From positions 1-64,000 of the forward strand of contig NZ_JABUXW010000020.1 in the NCBI RefSeq assembly GCF_014897585.1: 64,000 bases of DNA. The letters are read 5' to 3'. The DNA comes from Brachybacterium tyrofermentans. Lineage in GTDB: Bacteria; Actinomycetota; Actinomycetes; Actinomycetales; Dermabacteraceae. Positions 26,168 through 35,381 of the stretch are shown piece after piece (positions within the stretch are counted from its first letter, which is position 1; each line of letters opens with the position of its first letter). Both the position numbers and the translations under genes were made by a program. A model generated the notes under the pieces. That model was not told the origin of the DNA. It did no database searches and saw only the letters and a list, made by a program, of their open reading frames with translations.

Positions 26168-26956
26168 ATGAGCGACTTCGTGAAGAACGGTCCGAACGCC
26201 CCCAAGGGGTACTTCGCCGCGGAGGCCGCCGGCCTCGAGTGGCTGGCAGAGCCGAAGACGGTGCCGGTGGTCCCGGTGCTCGAGGTGGGCAAGGGCGAGC
26301 TGCGCCTGGAGCGCCTCGAGGAGATCGCCCCGTCGGCCGACGCCGCCCGCGCCTTCGGCGCGCAGCTGGCCCGCCTGCACGACGCCGGGGCGCCCGGCTT
26401 CGGCTGGACCCCGGGGGACGGTGCCTGGTTCGGCCCCCTCGAGAGCCCCTTCGACGTCCCGACCGTCGAGCACGAGGACTTCCCCGACTTCTGGGCCGAC
26501 GACCGCCTGCGCCCCCTGGCCGACCGCATCACCCGCACCCTCGGCGCCGACGGGCACGACACCGTCGACGAGGCGATCGACGTGATCGCCGACGGCGCCT
26601 TCGACGGCATCAGCGGACAGGGCGCCGAGGAGCCCTCACGGGTCCACGGCGACCTGTGGTCGGGGAACCTGCTGTGGACCGCGGACGGCGCCACCCTCAT
26701 CGACCCGTCGGCCCACGGCGGCCACCGCCTCGAGGACCTCGCGATGCTGTCCCTGTTCAGCGCGCCCTTCCTCGACGAGATCTTCGAGGGCTACGAGAGC
26801 GAGCACCCGATGCCCGGCGACTGGCAGCAGGACCTGCCCGCCCACCTGTTCTTCGGCCTGCTCGCCCACGTGCACCTGTTCGGCGAGGCCTACGTGGACC
26901 AGGCGATCGCCACCGCCGAGTCGATCATCGCCCGGGGTGACGAGCTGGGGTTCTGA
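26168..26956 (+). CDS. Fructosamine kinase family protein
   Basis: A 262-residue kinase of the fructosamine-3-kinase group. Conserved parts are FAAEAAGLEWL near the N-terminus, LARLHDAGAPGFGW, the catalytic loop RVHGDLWSGNLLW and LIDPSAHGGHRLEDLAML. These enzymes phosphorylate sugar adducts on amines and so help remove glycation damage. The N-lobe is a little shorter than in the usual 285-300 residue forms. The start is supported by a TACGGT -10 box six bases upstream and no ribosome site. Confidence 0.88.
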   Translation: MSDFVKNGPNAPKGYFAAEAAGLEWLAEPKTVPVVPVLEVGKGELRLERLEEIAPSADAARAFGAQLARLHDAGAPGFGWTPGDGAWFGPLESPFDVPTVEHEDFPDFWADDRLRPLADRITRTLGADGHDTVDEAIDVIADGAFDGISGQGAEEPSRVHGDLWSGNLLWTADGATLIDPSAHGGHRLEDLAMLSLFSAPFLDEIFEGYESEHPMPGDWQQDLPAHLFFGLLAHVHLFGEAYVDQAIATAESIIARGDELGF

Positions 26957-27073
26957 GCCCCGCAGACTCCCCACCACACCACCGGCACCGATCGGCCACC
27001 CGCGCCGAGGCCCGCGCGACAGGTGCAGGACGAGCGCAGGAGGAGTTCAGGACGCCTCCGGAGCCCTTGCACG

Positions 27074-27125
27074 ACGCGAGTGTGCGCTGTGCTTCCACCG
27101 AGGGAAGTGCAGCGCACACTCGCGT
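27074..27125. terminator. 52-bp hairpin between convergent genes (copy 1)
   Basis: A perfect 16-bp arm pair (27074-27089 with 27110-27125) continues inward by two wobble and five Watson-Crick pairs to a 6-base loop. It is placed between the fructosamine kinase gene (+) and the AztD-like gene (-), so it can act in both directions. The sequence resembles copy 2 at 29438-29489. Confidence 0.75.
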
Positions 27126-27236
27126 TCTGGAGGGATGGTGGGGACAGGAAGGTCACAGTGTCGACCGGGGTCGGGCGTCTGGCGTCAGGCCGTGACCGGA
27201 GTCGGCCTCAGCGGCAGCATGCCGCTCGAGTCCAGG

Positions 27237-28664
27237 TCAGTGGTCGTGGTCTTCGTGCTCCGCGTCGCCCTCGTGCTCCTCGTGGCCGCCGGCGTCGCTC
27301 GCCTCCGACTCGTCGTGGTCGTCGTGCTCACTCGCCTCGGCATCGTCGTGCTCGTCGGCGCCCGGCGCGATCTCGTACTCGCCTGACGCGGTCCCGGTGG
27401 TCACCTGGATCTCGTGCGGCACCACGGGCAGGTCCAGCTCGCGGTAGATCTCGCCGCTGGCGACGTCGACCATCGTGAGCTTCTGCGCCGCGGGGTCGAC
27501 GACGAAGGCGGTGCCGTCGGCCACGGACATCATGGGGCCGGCCTCCTGCCAGTTGTCCGGCTCGGTCCACTCCCCCGTCACGGGGACCTCGTGGAGAATC
27601 TCGCCGCTCTCGGGGTCCAGGATGTTCAGCTCGCCGTCGGCGGTGAGCACCAGGGCCTCACCGTTCGGACCGCGGTCCAGGGAGCGGAACCAGTACTCCG
27701 AGCCCAGGTCCACGATCTGCTGGGTGTTGTCGCTGGTGTCGATCAGGGCGATCTCGGTGGGGTGCTCGGCACCGCCCTCGGGATCGGCCTCGACCTTGTG
27801 GTCGGCCAGCACGATCGACGAGTCCTCGTGACCCTTCTGGTTGCCGGAGCGCTGGAAGTCGCCGTCGATCGCGACCTTGTGGAACTCGCCGTCGCGGTAG
27901 ATCACGGAGCCGTTCTCGCAGCCCAGGCTGATCACGTCGCCGGATTCCGTGGGCTTCGCAGCGGCTTCGCCGTGCACGCCGGGGCAGTCGTCGGTCTCGG
28001 CGGTGACGTTCCCGTCGGCGTCGAGCGCCTGCACAGTGTGGCGCTCGTCCTCGGTGCCCTGGGTGACGAGCAGGCCCCCGTCGGAGAGCGGTACCGCGAC
28101 GCCGTGGTGGGGGGCCTCGGTGCTGGTCTCCTCGAGGATCCCGAGGTCGCCGTCGACCAGCGCGGTGGGGTCGATCAGGGTGATGTCGCCGGTGCCGTCG
28201 GCGAACAGGGCGGTGCGGTCCCCGTGGGGGACGACGTGGCCGGGCATCGGCGCCGGGACGGACAGATCGGTGAGGGCGGGGTCCTGCACGTAGTAGTGGA
28301 AGTGGTCGCCGTGGCCCTGGGCGAGCAGGCCGGTGTCGTACATCGTGATGGCGTCGGAGGCGCTTACGGCGACGTGGCGGCCGTCCCCGGCCGGATTCAG
28401 CCGCACGTACCCCTCGACGTCGGAGCTGCCGACGGTGCTGCCGTCGGAGGAGTCCAGCGTGGTCACGCCGCCCTCGTGGGCGAGCACGATGCGCGGCGAG
28501 AGAGCGGCCACCTCGGTGCGGTCCGTCTCCGGGGCCGCCGCGTCGCCGGCCGTCCCGCCGTCGGAGGCTCCGTCGGACCCGTCTGAACCGCCTCCAGCCG
28601 GACCGCCGCAGGCGGAGAGCGCGAGCACGCCGACACCGAGGAGCGCAACAGCACGCCGTTTCAT
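27237..28664 (-). CDS. AztD-like zinc metallochaperone lipoprotein
   Basis: A 475-residue secreted lipoprotein. The signal peptide ends in LALSACGG with lipid-bearing Cys19, followed by a Gly/Ser/Asp linker. The body is a beta-propeller-like chain with repeated DGxxTLID-type turns. A HGDHFHYY segment near residue 120 and other histidines fit the AztD group, which hands zinc to an ABC importer. The last 40 residues are a metal-grabbing tail of Asp, Glu and eight His. A 15-bp site resembling a Zur box overlaps the start codon, which supports zinc repression. No zinc ABC transporter lies nearby. The AztD assignment is by overall look, not by alignment. Confidence 0.7.
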   Translation of the reverse strand: MKRRAVALLGVGVLALSACGGPAGGGSDGSDGASDGGTAGDAAAPETDRTEVAALSPRIVLAHEGGVTTLDSSDGSTVGSSDVEGYVRLNPAGDGRHVAVSASDAITMYDTGLLAQGHGDHFHYYVQDPALTDLSVPAPMPGHVVPHGDRTALFADGTGDITLIDPTALVDGDLGILEETSTEAPHHGVAVPLSDGGLLVTQGTEDERHTVQALDADGNVTAETDDCPGVHGEAAAKPTESGDVISLGCENGSVIYRDGEFHKVAIDGDFQRSGNQKGHEDSSIVLADHKVEADPEGGAEHPTEIALIDTSDNTQQIVDLGSEYWFRSLDRGPNGEALVLTADGELNILDPESGEILHEVPVTGEWTEPDNWQEAGPMMSVADGTAFVVDPAAQKLTMVDVASGEIYRELDLPVVPHEIQVTTGTASGEYEIAPGADEHDDAEASEHDDHDESEASDAGGHEEHEGDAEHEDHDH

Positions 28665-28678
28665 GACAATGGTTCTCA
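28664..28678. promoter_or_regulatory. Candidate Zur box at the AztD-like start
   Basis: TGACAATGGTTCTCA matches the actinobacterial Zur consensus TGAAAATGATTTTCA as I remember it at 12 of 15 positions. It touches the ATG on the minus strand. Further upstream a perfect palindrome GAGAACTGTTCTC (28711-28723) may be a second site. Confidence 0.6.
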
Positions 28679-28826
28679 TCTGAATCATGATCAGAACAGT
28701 AGCAGTTCCTGAGAACTGTTCTCGGCAATGGGAGGGTACCCCGGGTCACACTCGGCGGGTACCCTGAACGGGGCGATGGGGGTCGCCTGCTGGGGGAACC
28801 GCTCGACATGCTCAGGGGGAGCCGAC

Positions 28827-29366
28827 ATGGAACGACGTGATGCCACGACAGCGCAGAATCCACTCGGAGAGCGCGGCGATCGCCGACGCCCGCGGCGACA
28901 TCGCAGGCGCCGCCTCCGCCGGGGAACGACGGTCGCCGCGGTTCTGACCCTGGCTCTTACCAGCTGCTATCTGCTGGATCCGGACCTGCTGCCCGAGGGC
29001 ACGGACGAGGTGTCGATCGAGGTCGGCGAGACGGCCCAGGTGGATCTCGGCGAGTGGTCGCCGAGCATCGGGGACCGCTGGGGTGCGGTCCCCCTGCAGG
29101 AGGGCGACGCCGCCGAGTACGCCGCCGTGGACGACGGCGTCGTCACCGCCCACGTGGTCCAGGGCGCCGAGGTGTTCGGGGTGCGTGCACGCCGGGACGG
29201 CCCCGAAGCGGGCGGCACCACCCCTCACGCCATCGAGCTCACCGGCGTCGCGCCCGGCACCTCGACGGTGCGGATCGTGCACTGCTACCGCGTCGGGATC
29301 GCCGAGGACTGCGACCAGGGGCCCCGCGACATCGATCCGATCGAGCTCACCGTGACGGTCACCTGA
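28827..29366 (+). CDS. Small secreted lipoprotein, possibly chagasin-like
   Basis: A 179-residue protein with a very arginine-rich n-region (residues 18-32), a hydrophobic stretch and the lipobox LALTSC (Cys47). The exported part is about 130 residues, beta-rich and acidic. The pattern VSIEVGETAQVDLG at its start and GVAPGTSTVRIVHCY followed by IELTVTV at its end is reminiscent of the immunoglobulin-like inhibitors of cysteine peptidases (I42/chagasin). This is a weak resemblance, not an identification. ATG 28827 has GGGGGAG about seven bases upstream. It is divergent from the AztD-like gene. Confidence 0.6.
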   Translation: MERRDATTAQNPLGERGDRRRPRRHRRRRLRRGTTVAAVLTLALTSCYLLDPDLLPEGTDEVSIEVGETAQVDLGEWSPSIGDRWGAVPLQEGDAAEYAAVDDGVVTAHVVQGAEVFGVRARRDGPEAGGTTPHAIELTGVAPGTSTVRIVHCYRVGIAEDCDQGPRDIDPIELTVTVT

Positions 29367-29437
29367 CGCGGTCGTCCGCACTGCCCGACCCCTCACGCCG
29401 GTTCCGCTCCGCCGGGAAGTCCACGGCCTCGTGGCGA

Positions 29438-29489
29438 ACGCGATCGTGCGCCGCGCTTCCGACAGGGGAAGCACGGCGCACGATGGCGT
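29438..29489. terminator. 52-bp hairpin between convergent genes (copy 2)
   Basis: The tip GCTTCC-GACAGG-GGAAGC and a long outer stem with GTGCGCCG/CGGCGCAC carry two mismatches (29454/29473 and 29442/29485). It lies between the lipoprotein gene (+) and gdhA (-). The left arm matches copy 1 (27074-27125) at about 17 of 21 bases. Confidence 0.75.
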
Positions 29490-29579
29490 CTCGCGCCGGG
29501 TCGGACCCGGCCAGATCGGCCCAGGGCCAGATCAGACCGGGGCCGGCTCAGCTCTGGACCGGCTCAGCTCAGGGCCGGC

Positions 29580-30992
<1,413 letters not shown>

Positions 30993-31186
30993 CTACGGTC
31001 AGAGCCGTTCCAGAGTACGTAGTCATCCCAGATGTTGGAACACCGCGTCCGAGCAGTGAGCCACTCTCCGGGGCAGTTCTCGTCGGATTCAGCAGAAGTC
31101 CCTGCTCGACACCGATTTCCGCAGATCGGGCAACCCGCCGGCGCAGCGAGGCGAGGATCACTGTCGACAGCACATCAGGTCGTTAA

Positions 31187-31198
31187 GTACGATCGTAC
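31187..31198. promoter_or_regulatory. Operator palindrome over the MFS -10 box
   Basis: GTACGATCGTAC is a perfect 12-bp palindrome. It contains TACGAT (31188-31193), which lies seven bases before the ATG at 31201 and so reads as the -10 of a leaderless transcript. A repressor bound here would block transcription. The TetR gene next door is the obvious candidate. Confidence 0.65.
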
Positions 31199-31200
31199 GC

Positions 31201-32481
31201 ATGCCTCTTCCCCTCCCCGAGGTGCGCCGCGCCCGTGGCGCCGTCGCCGCGATGTTCCTGACCAACGGCGCTCTGCTCGCGAACCTCCTGCCCCGCTATC
31301 CCGAGATCAAGGGAGAGCTGGGCCTGGCGAACTCCACCTACGGCCTGGTACTCGCCGCGTTCCCCGCCGGCGCGATCCTCGCCGGACTGGGAGCCGGAGC
31401 GCTGATCCGACGCGTCGGATCCGCCCCGCTGGCGGTGGCCGGCACGATCCTCACGGCGATCGGGCTCTGCGCCGCCTCCTGGGCACCAGTCGCCGGCCTC
31501 CTGGCGCTCGCGCTCCTCGTCGCCGGAGCGTGCGACGCGATCACCGACGTCGCCCAGAACGCCCACGGCCTGCGGGTCCAGCGCCGCTACGGACGATCGA
31601 TCATCAACTCCTTCCATGCCGTGTGGTCCATCGGAGCGGTGCTCGGCGGCTCCATGGCAGCCCTGGCGATCGCGCTCGATGTGCCCCTTCGGGTGCATCT
31701 GAGCGTCTCCGGAGCGCTGTTCGCCGCGATCTCCCTGGTGGCGCTCCGATTCGCCCTCCCGGGCAAGGACCCGGAGAACTCCGCAGGCGGGGCCGACGGG
31801 GGCACCGCGGCGACGGACAGCGCGGAGGCGGCAGCTGCGGCCGGCCCGACGGGCACTCCCCCGTCGGCCGCCCTGCGCCCGACCCGAGGACGCACCGCGC
31901 TCCTGCTGGGTGCCCTCATCGTGATCGCCATCGGCGGCACGCTCGTCGAGGACGCCGGGAACTCCTGGGCGACCCTCTACCTCGCCCGTGACCTCGGCGC
32001 CCCGGCGGCGATCGCCGCCACCGGATACATCGCCCTGGTGGGTGCGCAGTTCGTGGGGCGCCTGGCCGGTGACTCCCTGGTGGACCGCTTCGGGCAGCGC
32101 ACCGTGGCCCGCGCCGGCGGCCTGATCATCGCCGTGGGCATGGCCACCGCGCTGGCGTTCCCGACCGTGCCCGGCACGATCATCGGTTTCGCCCTGGCCG
32201 GGCTGGGCAGCGCGACCCTGGTGCCCGCCGCGATGCAGGAGGCCGACGACCTGCCCGGGCTGCGCCACGGCACCGGTCTCACGGTCGTGTCCTGGCTGAT
32301 GCGGCTGGGGTTCCTCGCCTCACCTCCGCTGGTGGGCCTGGTGGCCGACGCCGCCGGGCTCCGATTCGGCCTGCTCGTGGTCCCGATCGCCGGAGTGCTG
32401 GTGATCGCGCTGTCCGGCGTGCTCAGCGGCCGACGCCCACTACGGCGCACCGAGCCCGAGAGCGTCTCCGCCGGGCTCTGA
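31201..32481 (+). CDS. MFS transporter
   Basis: A 426-residue carrier with twelve hydrophobic segments in two six-helix halves joined by an Ala/Gly-rich loop (about residues 195-225). The GALIRRVG and GDSLVDRFGQR loops match the MFS motif A positions. It belongs to the group with ITDVAQNAHGLRVQRRYGRSIINSFH, an arrangement seen in YbjJ-like and other sugar/drug exporters. The substrate is unknown. The operator over its -10 box and the convergent TetR gene suggest inducible export. It starts at 31201 without a ribosome site, consistent with a leaderless mRNA. Confidence 0.85.
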   Translation: MPLPLPEVRRARGAVAAMFLTNGALLANLLPRYPEIKGELGLANSTYGLVLAAFPAGAILAGLGAGALIRRVGSAPLAVAGTILTAIGLCAASWAPVAGLLALALLVAGACDAITDVAQNAHGLRVQRRYGRSIINSFHAVWSIGAVLGGSMAALAIALDVPLRVHLSVSGALFAAISLVALRFALPGKDPENSAGGADGGTAATDSAEAAAAAGPTGTPPSAALRPTRGRTALLLGALIVIAIGGTLVEDAGNSWATLYLARDLGAPAAIAATGYIALVGAQFVGRLAGDSLVDRFGQRTVARAGGLIIAVGMATALAFPTVPGTIIGFALAGLGSATLVPAAMQEADDLPGLRHGTGLTVVSWLMRLGFLASPPLVGLVADAAGLRFGLLVVPIAGVLVIALSGVLSGRRPLRRTEPESVSAGL

Positions 32482-32503
32482 GCAGACCGGTTCTTCCCGA
32501 TGG

Positions 32504-33061
32504 TCAGTCCGGCCGGGCCAGACGCCCCAGCGCGCCGCGGATCAGCGCGGCGGCCGACGGATCGATGTGCAGCGCACGATGCAGGGCGAGGCCCTCGTTC
32601 AGGGCGTCCAGCATGACCGCGGTGTCGGCGTCGACGAAGGGCGCCAACGTGGCCCGCGTGCGCGCCATCCAGCCGCTGGTGATGTCCCGGAACTCCGGAC
32701 GGCGGGCCGCCAGGGTATAGAGCTCCTGGCTGATGACCAGGTCGCGCTGGGTCACGAAGACGTCCTCGTCGATGTTCGCGGCGAAAGCATCGAGCGCCTC
32801 GTCGAGAGTCGTGGCCGACGCCATCCGGCGCTCCACCAGGGCCGCGCCCCGATCCGCGTAGCGGAAGAAGGCCTCGCGCAGCAGGTCGTCCATCCCGTCG
32901 AAGTGATAGGTCATCGACCCCAGCGGGACGTCCGCGGCCGCCGCGACCCGGCGGTGCGACGTGCCGGCCACGCCGTGCTCCGCGATCACGTCGAGACAGG
33001 CATCGATGATGCGGTCGCGGCGCTGCGGGTCATGGCGGCGGGTACGGGCGGAATCGGGCAC
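32504..33061 (-). CDS. TetR/AcrR family repressor
   Basis: A 185-residue regulator. The N-terminal helix-turn-helix is clear (RDRIIDACLDVIAEHGVAGT, then RRVAAAADVPLGSMTYHF). The rest is the helical ligand domain (YADRGAALVERRM, LYTLAARRPEFRDI). It is convergent with the MFS gene, 22 bp apart. I infer that it represses the MFS promoter through the palindrome at 31187-31198. I chose GTG 33061 because the family domain begins right after it. The frame is open 60 codons further with only low-complexity Arg/Pro sequence. Confidence 0.82.
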   Translation of the reverse strand: MPDSARTRRHDPQRRDRIIDACLDVIAEHGVAGTSHRRVAAAADVPLGSMTYHFDGMDDLLREAFFRYADRGAALVERRMASATTLDEALDAFAANIDEDVFVTQRDLVISQELYTLAARRPEFRDITSGWMARTRATLAPFVDADTAVMLDALNEGLALHRALHIDPSAAALIRGALGRLARPD

Positions 33062-33150
33062 GGACCTGACCCTAGCGGGGTCGGGCGGATACGCGACCGT
33101 CGGACTCGGCGCTCGGGTCGAAGGCGCCGTCGCGGACGACGGCACGTGGG

Positions 33151-33543
33151 TCACTCGGCATGGCCGTCGACGATCGTCCGATCGCCGACGGGCTGCTCGG
33201 TCTCGACGAGGGTCGTGTACTCGAGCAGAGGGGCGTCGCATCCCCCGATGTGACGCGGGAGGCCCCCGGTGGAGGCCGAGATCGTGATCGAGCTGGCCGT
33301 CTCCTCGACGTCGACGTCATGGCCGTAGCAGTCGTCGACGCCGCCCAGGAAGGTCACACGGATGTGGGTGTCGTCGACGATCTCGGTGCTCTCCCACGCG
33401 GTGGGCAGAGCGTCCACCAGGTCGGATTGCGGCAGCTGGTCCCCCGCGTCGCTGTAGCTGGTCGTCGCCGAACAGCCGGCGAGGAGGAGCACGGCGGCTC
33501 CCAGAGCGGTCAGTCGCTGCCTGGAGCGACGTAGTCTGCCCAT
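33151..33543 (-). CDS. Small lipoprotein of unknown function
   Basis: A 130-residue protein with an arginine-rich n-region (MGRLRRSRQR), a hydrophobic core and the lipobox LLAGC (Cys24). The exported part is acidic with three Cys at residues 72, 102 and 24. One Cys pair brackets a segment with DCYGHDVDV and HIGGCDAPL and could form a disulfide. ATG 33543 has GGGAG eight bases upstream. I do not recognise the family. It lies between the TetR gene and the divergent Nudix gene. Confidence 0.75.
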   Translation of the reverse strand: MGRLRRSRQRLTALGAAVLLLAGCSATTSYSDAGDQLPQSDLVDALPTAWESTEIVDDTHIRVTFLGGVDDCYGHDVDVEETASSITISASTGGLPRHIGGCDAPLLEYTTLVETEQPVGDRTIVDGHAE

Positions 33544-33657
33544 ATCCGAACTCCCTGCTGCGCGATGTGCGGTGCGTGAGTCCTGATCCTGCCATCCTTG
33601 CTGACTCCGTCGGCGAGATGACGCCGCTCTCGCTCCCTCGAGCGAATGCCCCGCTGG

Positions 33658-33663
33658 TACGTT
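33658..33663 (+). promoter_or_regulatory. -10 box TACGTT, leaderless start
   Basis: TACGTT is followed by six bases and the ATG at 33670, without a ribosome site. Confidence 0.55.
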
Positions 33664-33669
33664 GACGCG

Positions 33670-34137
33670 ATGGATTTCACCGAGTGGGACACGCGTTTGA
33701 GCGCCTATGCCGTGATCACCGATGGCCACGGACACATCCTGCTGACCTGGTTCAACGGCGCCGCTCCGCTGTGGACCCTCCCCGGCGGCGGGGTCGAGTT
33801 CGAGGAGTCCCTCGAGGCGGCTGTGGCGCGCGAGGTCTTCGAGGAGACCGGGTTCCATGTGGCCGTCGGCCGACCGCTGTTCAGCAGCACGATGACAGCG
33901 GACGTGGGCTCCAGGTCGCCGCGACCGTTCAAAGCGGTCCGCATCATCTTCGAGGCCACCATCGTCGGCGGGGAGCTCGGGACCACCGAGATCGGCGGGG
34001 AGCTCGGGACCACCGAGATCGGTGGGACGACGGACGAGGCACGCTGGATGCCGCTGACAGGGCTCCCGGACCACGAGCCCCGAGCGGGCATCGTCGACCA
34101 GGCCTACGAGAGCCTCCGGCGCACGACCGGCAGCTGA
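33670..34137 (+). CDS. Nudix hydrolase
   Basis: A 155-residue protein with a complete Nudix box: GGGVEFEESLEAAVARE continued by VFEETG, carrying the Glu residues that bind Mg. Nudix enzymes cleave nucleoside diphosphates linked to other groups; the substrate is unknown. An exact 27-bp tandem duplication gives GGELGTTEI twice (residues 100-117), probably a recent insertion in a surface loop. The start is supported by TACGTT six bases upstream. The stop lies three bases from the stop of the convergent phosphotransferase gene. Confidence 0.87.
   Translation: MDFTEWDTRLSAYAVITDGHGHILLTWFNGAAPLWTLPGGGVEFEESLEAAVAREVFEETGFHVAVGRPLFSSTMTADVGSRSPRPFKAVRIIFEATIVGGELGTTEIGGELGTTEIGGTTDEARWMPLTGLPDHEPRAGIVDQAYESLRRTTGS
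33967..34020. repeat. Exact 27-bp tandem duplication in the Nudix gene
   Basis: Two identical 27-bp copies (33967-33993 and 33994-34020) encode GGELGTTEI twice in frame. Confidence 0.9.
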
Positions 34138-34140
34138 GTG

Positions 34141-35310
34141 CTACCGGGACAGCGGCCCCTCCTCGACGAACGCCGGGAACAGCGGTGCCGACGGTTGCGT
34201 GGCGTCCGGCCACCGGGCGATCATCGCGTCCCTCAGCGCGCCGAGCCAGTCGCTGACGGCAGCCAGCCCCTCGGCCCGCTCCGCGAGCTGCAGGAAGGTG
34301 CGTATCTGCTGCACCACCTGCCCGCGGCGACGCCAGCTGTCCTGCGGCGCCTGGTCCGGCCGGGAGACCTGTCGCAGCCTGCTGATCCGTCCGATCAGGA
34401 CGATGGCTGCGCCCTCCGCGAGCAGCTGGCCATAGGAGTCGAGAACCTGGTGCGCGCCGCCGTCGGCGAGGGCTGTGCGGTAGGCCGCGTCGGCGGAGTC
34501 GACGACGCCATCCGGCAGCAGTCCCCAGGGGCTGCTGTGATGCGGGAACGGGTAGTGCAGGAAGCAGGCGTCGATCCCGAGGTGCCCGAAGCCGCTTCCC
34601 TCGACGTCGACCAGGCGTGCTCCGGCATCGGTGAGCAGCACATTCGTCGGGTTCAGGTCCCGATGGATGAGCGCTGAGGAGGGGCCTGGGCCGGTGGATC
34701 GCGCCAGGAGGCAGGTCACCTCGTTGCGAGCCCTCGTCGCGGACGGAAGGCCGAGCTCGGTGCAGGCCTGTTCGATCCCGTCCCAGTGCTCCGCGCCGTC
34801 TACGTACATCTGGCCGGTCTCCACGTCCGCGGAGAAGGCGGCGAGGTGTCGCTGGTGCTCAGCACGCCGGTCGATCGTGCTGGCATGCAACCGGCCGACG
34901 GCAGTGGCCATCTCGACCATGCCCCGGGCAGCAGCCGCCGGATCGTCACCGAGCAGGACGTCCTGCAGGGTCGGCCACTCGCCCAGGTCGGTCTGGAGCA
35001 TCACGCCCGCGTCGTCGTCGACATGGATCCCCTGGGCGGTGACCCCGCTGGACGCGGCGGTTCGCAGCGCCGCGACCTCGCGGCGCAGGAACGCCGGACC
35101 ACCGTGCCCTTCCCCGTCGACTCGGCGGGTCTTGGCCACGACCGTCGAGCCGATTCCGGGAATGTCCCGATCCAGGCCGAGACGGGTGACGGGCGCCGAC
35201 TCGTGACCGACGTGCTGCTCAGAGGTCACTCTCACGGGGCCGCCGGCGAGACGGGACAGCGCGGAGCAGATCTGGTCGCGCCGTGCGGCGGTCAGCGGGT
35301 ACGCGGGCAT
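34141..35310 (-). CDS. Phosphotransferase of the APH superfamily
   Basis: A 389-residue protein with the APH catalytic loop ALIHRDLNPTNVLL and the following metal motif RLVDVEGSGFGHLG, in which Asp-Val-Glu replaces the usual Ile-Asp-Trp/Phe. The N-lobe with STVVAKTRR gives the ATP-site lysine. It is the third kinase-fold protein of this kind in the window. The substrate is unknown; resistance should not be assumed. TACTCT lies seven bases before ATG 35310, so the mRNA may be leaderless, though GAGG is also close. The much longer open frame upstream is a shadow of the GH84 gene. Confidence 0.8.
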   Translation of the reverse strand: MPAYPLTAARRDQICSALSRLAGGPVRVTSEQHVGHESAPVTRLGLDRDIPGIGSTVVAKTRRVDGEGHGGPAFLRREVAALRTAASSGVTAQGIHVDDDAGVMLQTDLGEWPTLQDVLLGDDPAAAARGMVEMATAVGRLHASTIDRRAEHQRHLAAFSADVETGQMYVDGAEHWDGIEQACTELGLPSATRARNEVTCLLARSTGPGPSSALIHRDLNPTNVLLTDAGARLVDVEGSGFGHLGIDACFLHYPFPHHSSPWGLLPDGVVDSADAAYRTALADGGAHQVLDSYGQLLAEGAAIVLIGRISRLRQVSRPDQAPQDSWRRRGQVVQQIRTFLQLAERAEGLAAVSDWLGALRDAMIARWPDATQPSAPLFPAFVEEGPLSR

Positions 35311-35317
35311 GCACCTC

Positions 35318-35323
35318 AGAGTA
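35318..35323 (-). promoter_or_regulatory. -10 box TACTCT, leaderless start
   Basis: On the minus strand TACTCT is followed by seven bases and the ATG at 35310. Confidence 0.5.
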
Positions 35324-35381
35324 GGCGGGCCGCCGGGGCGCGGCATCACCGCGCCCCGGCGCCGCACCCCGGCCCTGCACC

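Noticed and set aside
27414-28586. Plus-strand frame of 390 codons
   Set aside because: It lies opposite the AztD-like lipoprotein, and is Val/Gly/Asp-rich without motifs.
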